Shown piece after piece: positions 4,931 through 5,206 of a stretch of 5,206 bases of DNA. The position numbers and the translations under genes are program-made. The stretch covers positions 1 to 5,206 of the forward strand of contig DURG01000105.1 in assembly GCA_012837465.1 (NCBI GenBank), read 5' to 3'. The notes beneath the pieces are model-generated. The model was not told the origin of the DNA. It saw only the letters and a program-made list of their open reading frames with translations, and made no database searches. Numbering within the stretch: position 1 is the first letter of the stretch; every line of letters starts with the position of its first letter. This stretch comes from Propionibacterium sp. (GTDB lineage: Bacteria; Actinomycetota; Actinomycetes; Propionibacteriales; Propionibacteriaceae).

Positions 4931-5206
4931 CCCCTCAGCAAGGACCCGCCCGCTCCGCGTGCTGCTCATCGCGCTGGCCGGCGTCAGCCTGCTGACCGGC
5001 CTCAACGCCGGACTCCTGCGCCTCGGCGTGTGGGCACCGGTCGACTCGACCCGCCTGGCGGACCTCCACGGCCCCGTCATGGTGCTCGGCTTCATGGGCA
5101 CCCTCATCTCGCTCGAGCGGGCGCAGGCCCTGCGCAACCCGCTCGCCTACCTCGCGCCCGCGCTGCTGGCCACCGGTTCCCTGGCCCTGCTCGCGGGCGC
5201 GCCCCC
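4890..5206 (+). CDS. Polytopic membrane protein, N-terminal part, cut by window edge
   Basis: The frame stays open to the window end (105 codons visible). A Thr-rich polar tail (MTTTTPRATPTITDPSARTR) is followed by hydrophobic segments at about 22-47, 61-77 and 85-104. Between the first two is the distinctive DLHGPVMVLGFMGTLISLERA (58-78); a His at the start of a helix followed by GP and a closing LERA is a pattern I associate with multi-helix membrane proteins near denitrification and NO genes. Similarity to NnrS-like haem-copper membrane proteins is possible but not established from this fragment. The ATG at 4890 lies inside the hemerythrin gene (41-bp overlap); no ribosome site is clear. 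The only downstream alternative near the first helix is GTG at 4959, with AAGGA 14 nt before it. Co-transcription with the two upstream genes is likely. Confidence 0.72.
   Translation, partial: MTTTTPRATPTITDPSARTRPLRVLLIALAGVSLLTGLNAGLLRLGVWAPVDSTRLADLHGPVMVLGFMGTLISLERAQALRNPLAYLAPALLATGSLALLAGAP

Noticed and set aside
4451..5137. Minus-strand frame opposite the hemerythrin and membrane protein genes
   Set aside because: It is a shadow of two genes with recognisable metal-ligand and membrane-helix patterns.

Overview
High-GC DNA from an actinobacterium. Three things support this: HspR-type HAIR operators (CTTGAGC-N7-GCTCAAG) in front of dnaK, a gene for a DUF1707 plus LiaF-like protein (a mainly actinobacterial architecture), and strong G/C bias at third codon positions. 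A Propionibacteriaceae-like source is a guess; no gene here fixes the genus.

Left half, minus strand (read right to left): a DUF1707/LiaF-like soluble protein (2566-1946) is followed closely by an FGGY-family carbohydrate kinase (1909-395), probably as one transcript. After a gap of 194 bp comes the start of dnaK (200-1, running off the window). That gap holds the dnaK control region: a strong Shine-Dalgarno, a candidate promoter, one perfect HAIR box over the -10, and a second HAIR-like box upstream of the -35.

Middle, plus strand: an unlisted-size gene for a 48-residue two-helix membrane protein (2653-2799) is followed directly by a complete IS3-family insertion sequence (2803-4075). The element has imperfect inverted ends, a 4-bp target duplication ACTT (2799-2802 and 4076-4079), orfA, orfB with an intact DDE triad, and a GGGAAAA slippery heptamer in the correct frame for -1 frameshifting to an OrfAB transposase of about 403 residues. 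The first base of the target duplication is the last base of the small gene's stop codon, so the small gene survives the insertion.

Right end, plus strand: a compact operon of a DUF2249 protein (4189-4470), a hemerythrin-domain protein with a YtfE/RIC-like ligand set (4472-4930), and the start of a polytopic membrane protein (from 4890, running off the window). A perfect TTGAC-N4-GTCAA palindrome (4132-4145), the form recognised by FNR/DNR/NNR-type CRP-family regulators, lies just upstream. Together these suggest a nitric-oxide or low-oxygen response unit: regulator box, di-iron repair or NO-handling protein, small partner, and membrane protein. The insertion sequence ended 55 bp short of this box and left it intact. 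I see no strong evidence for a wholly new system; the NO-type operon with its box is the best candidate for follow-up.
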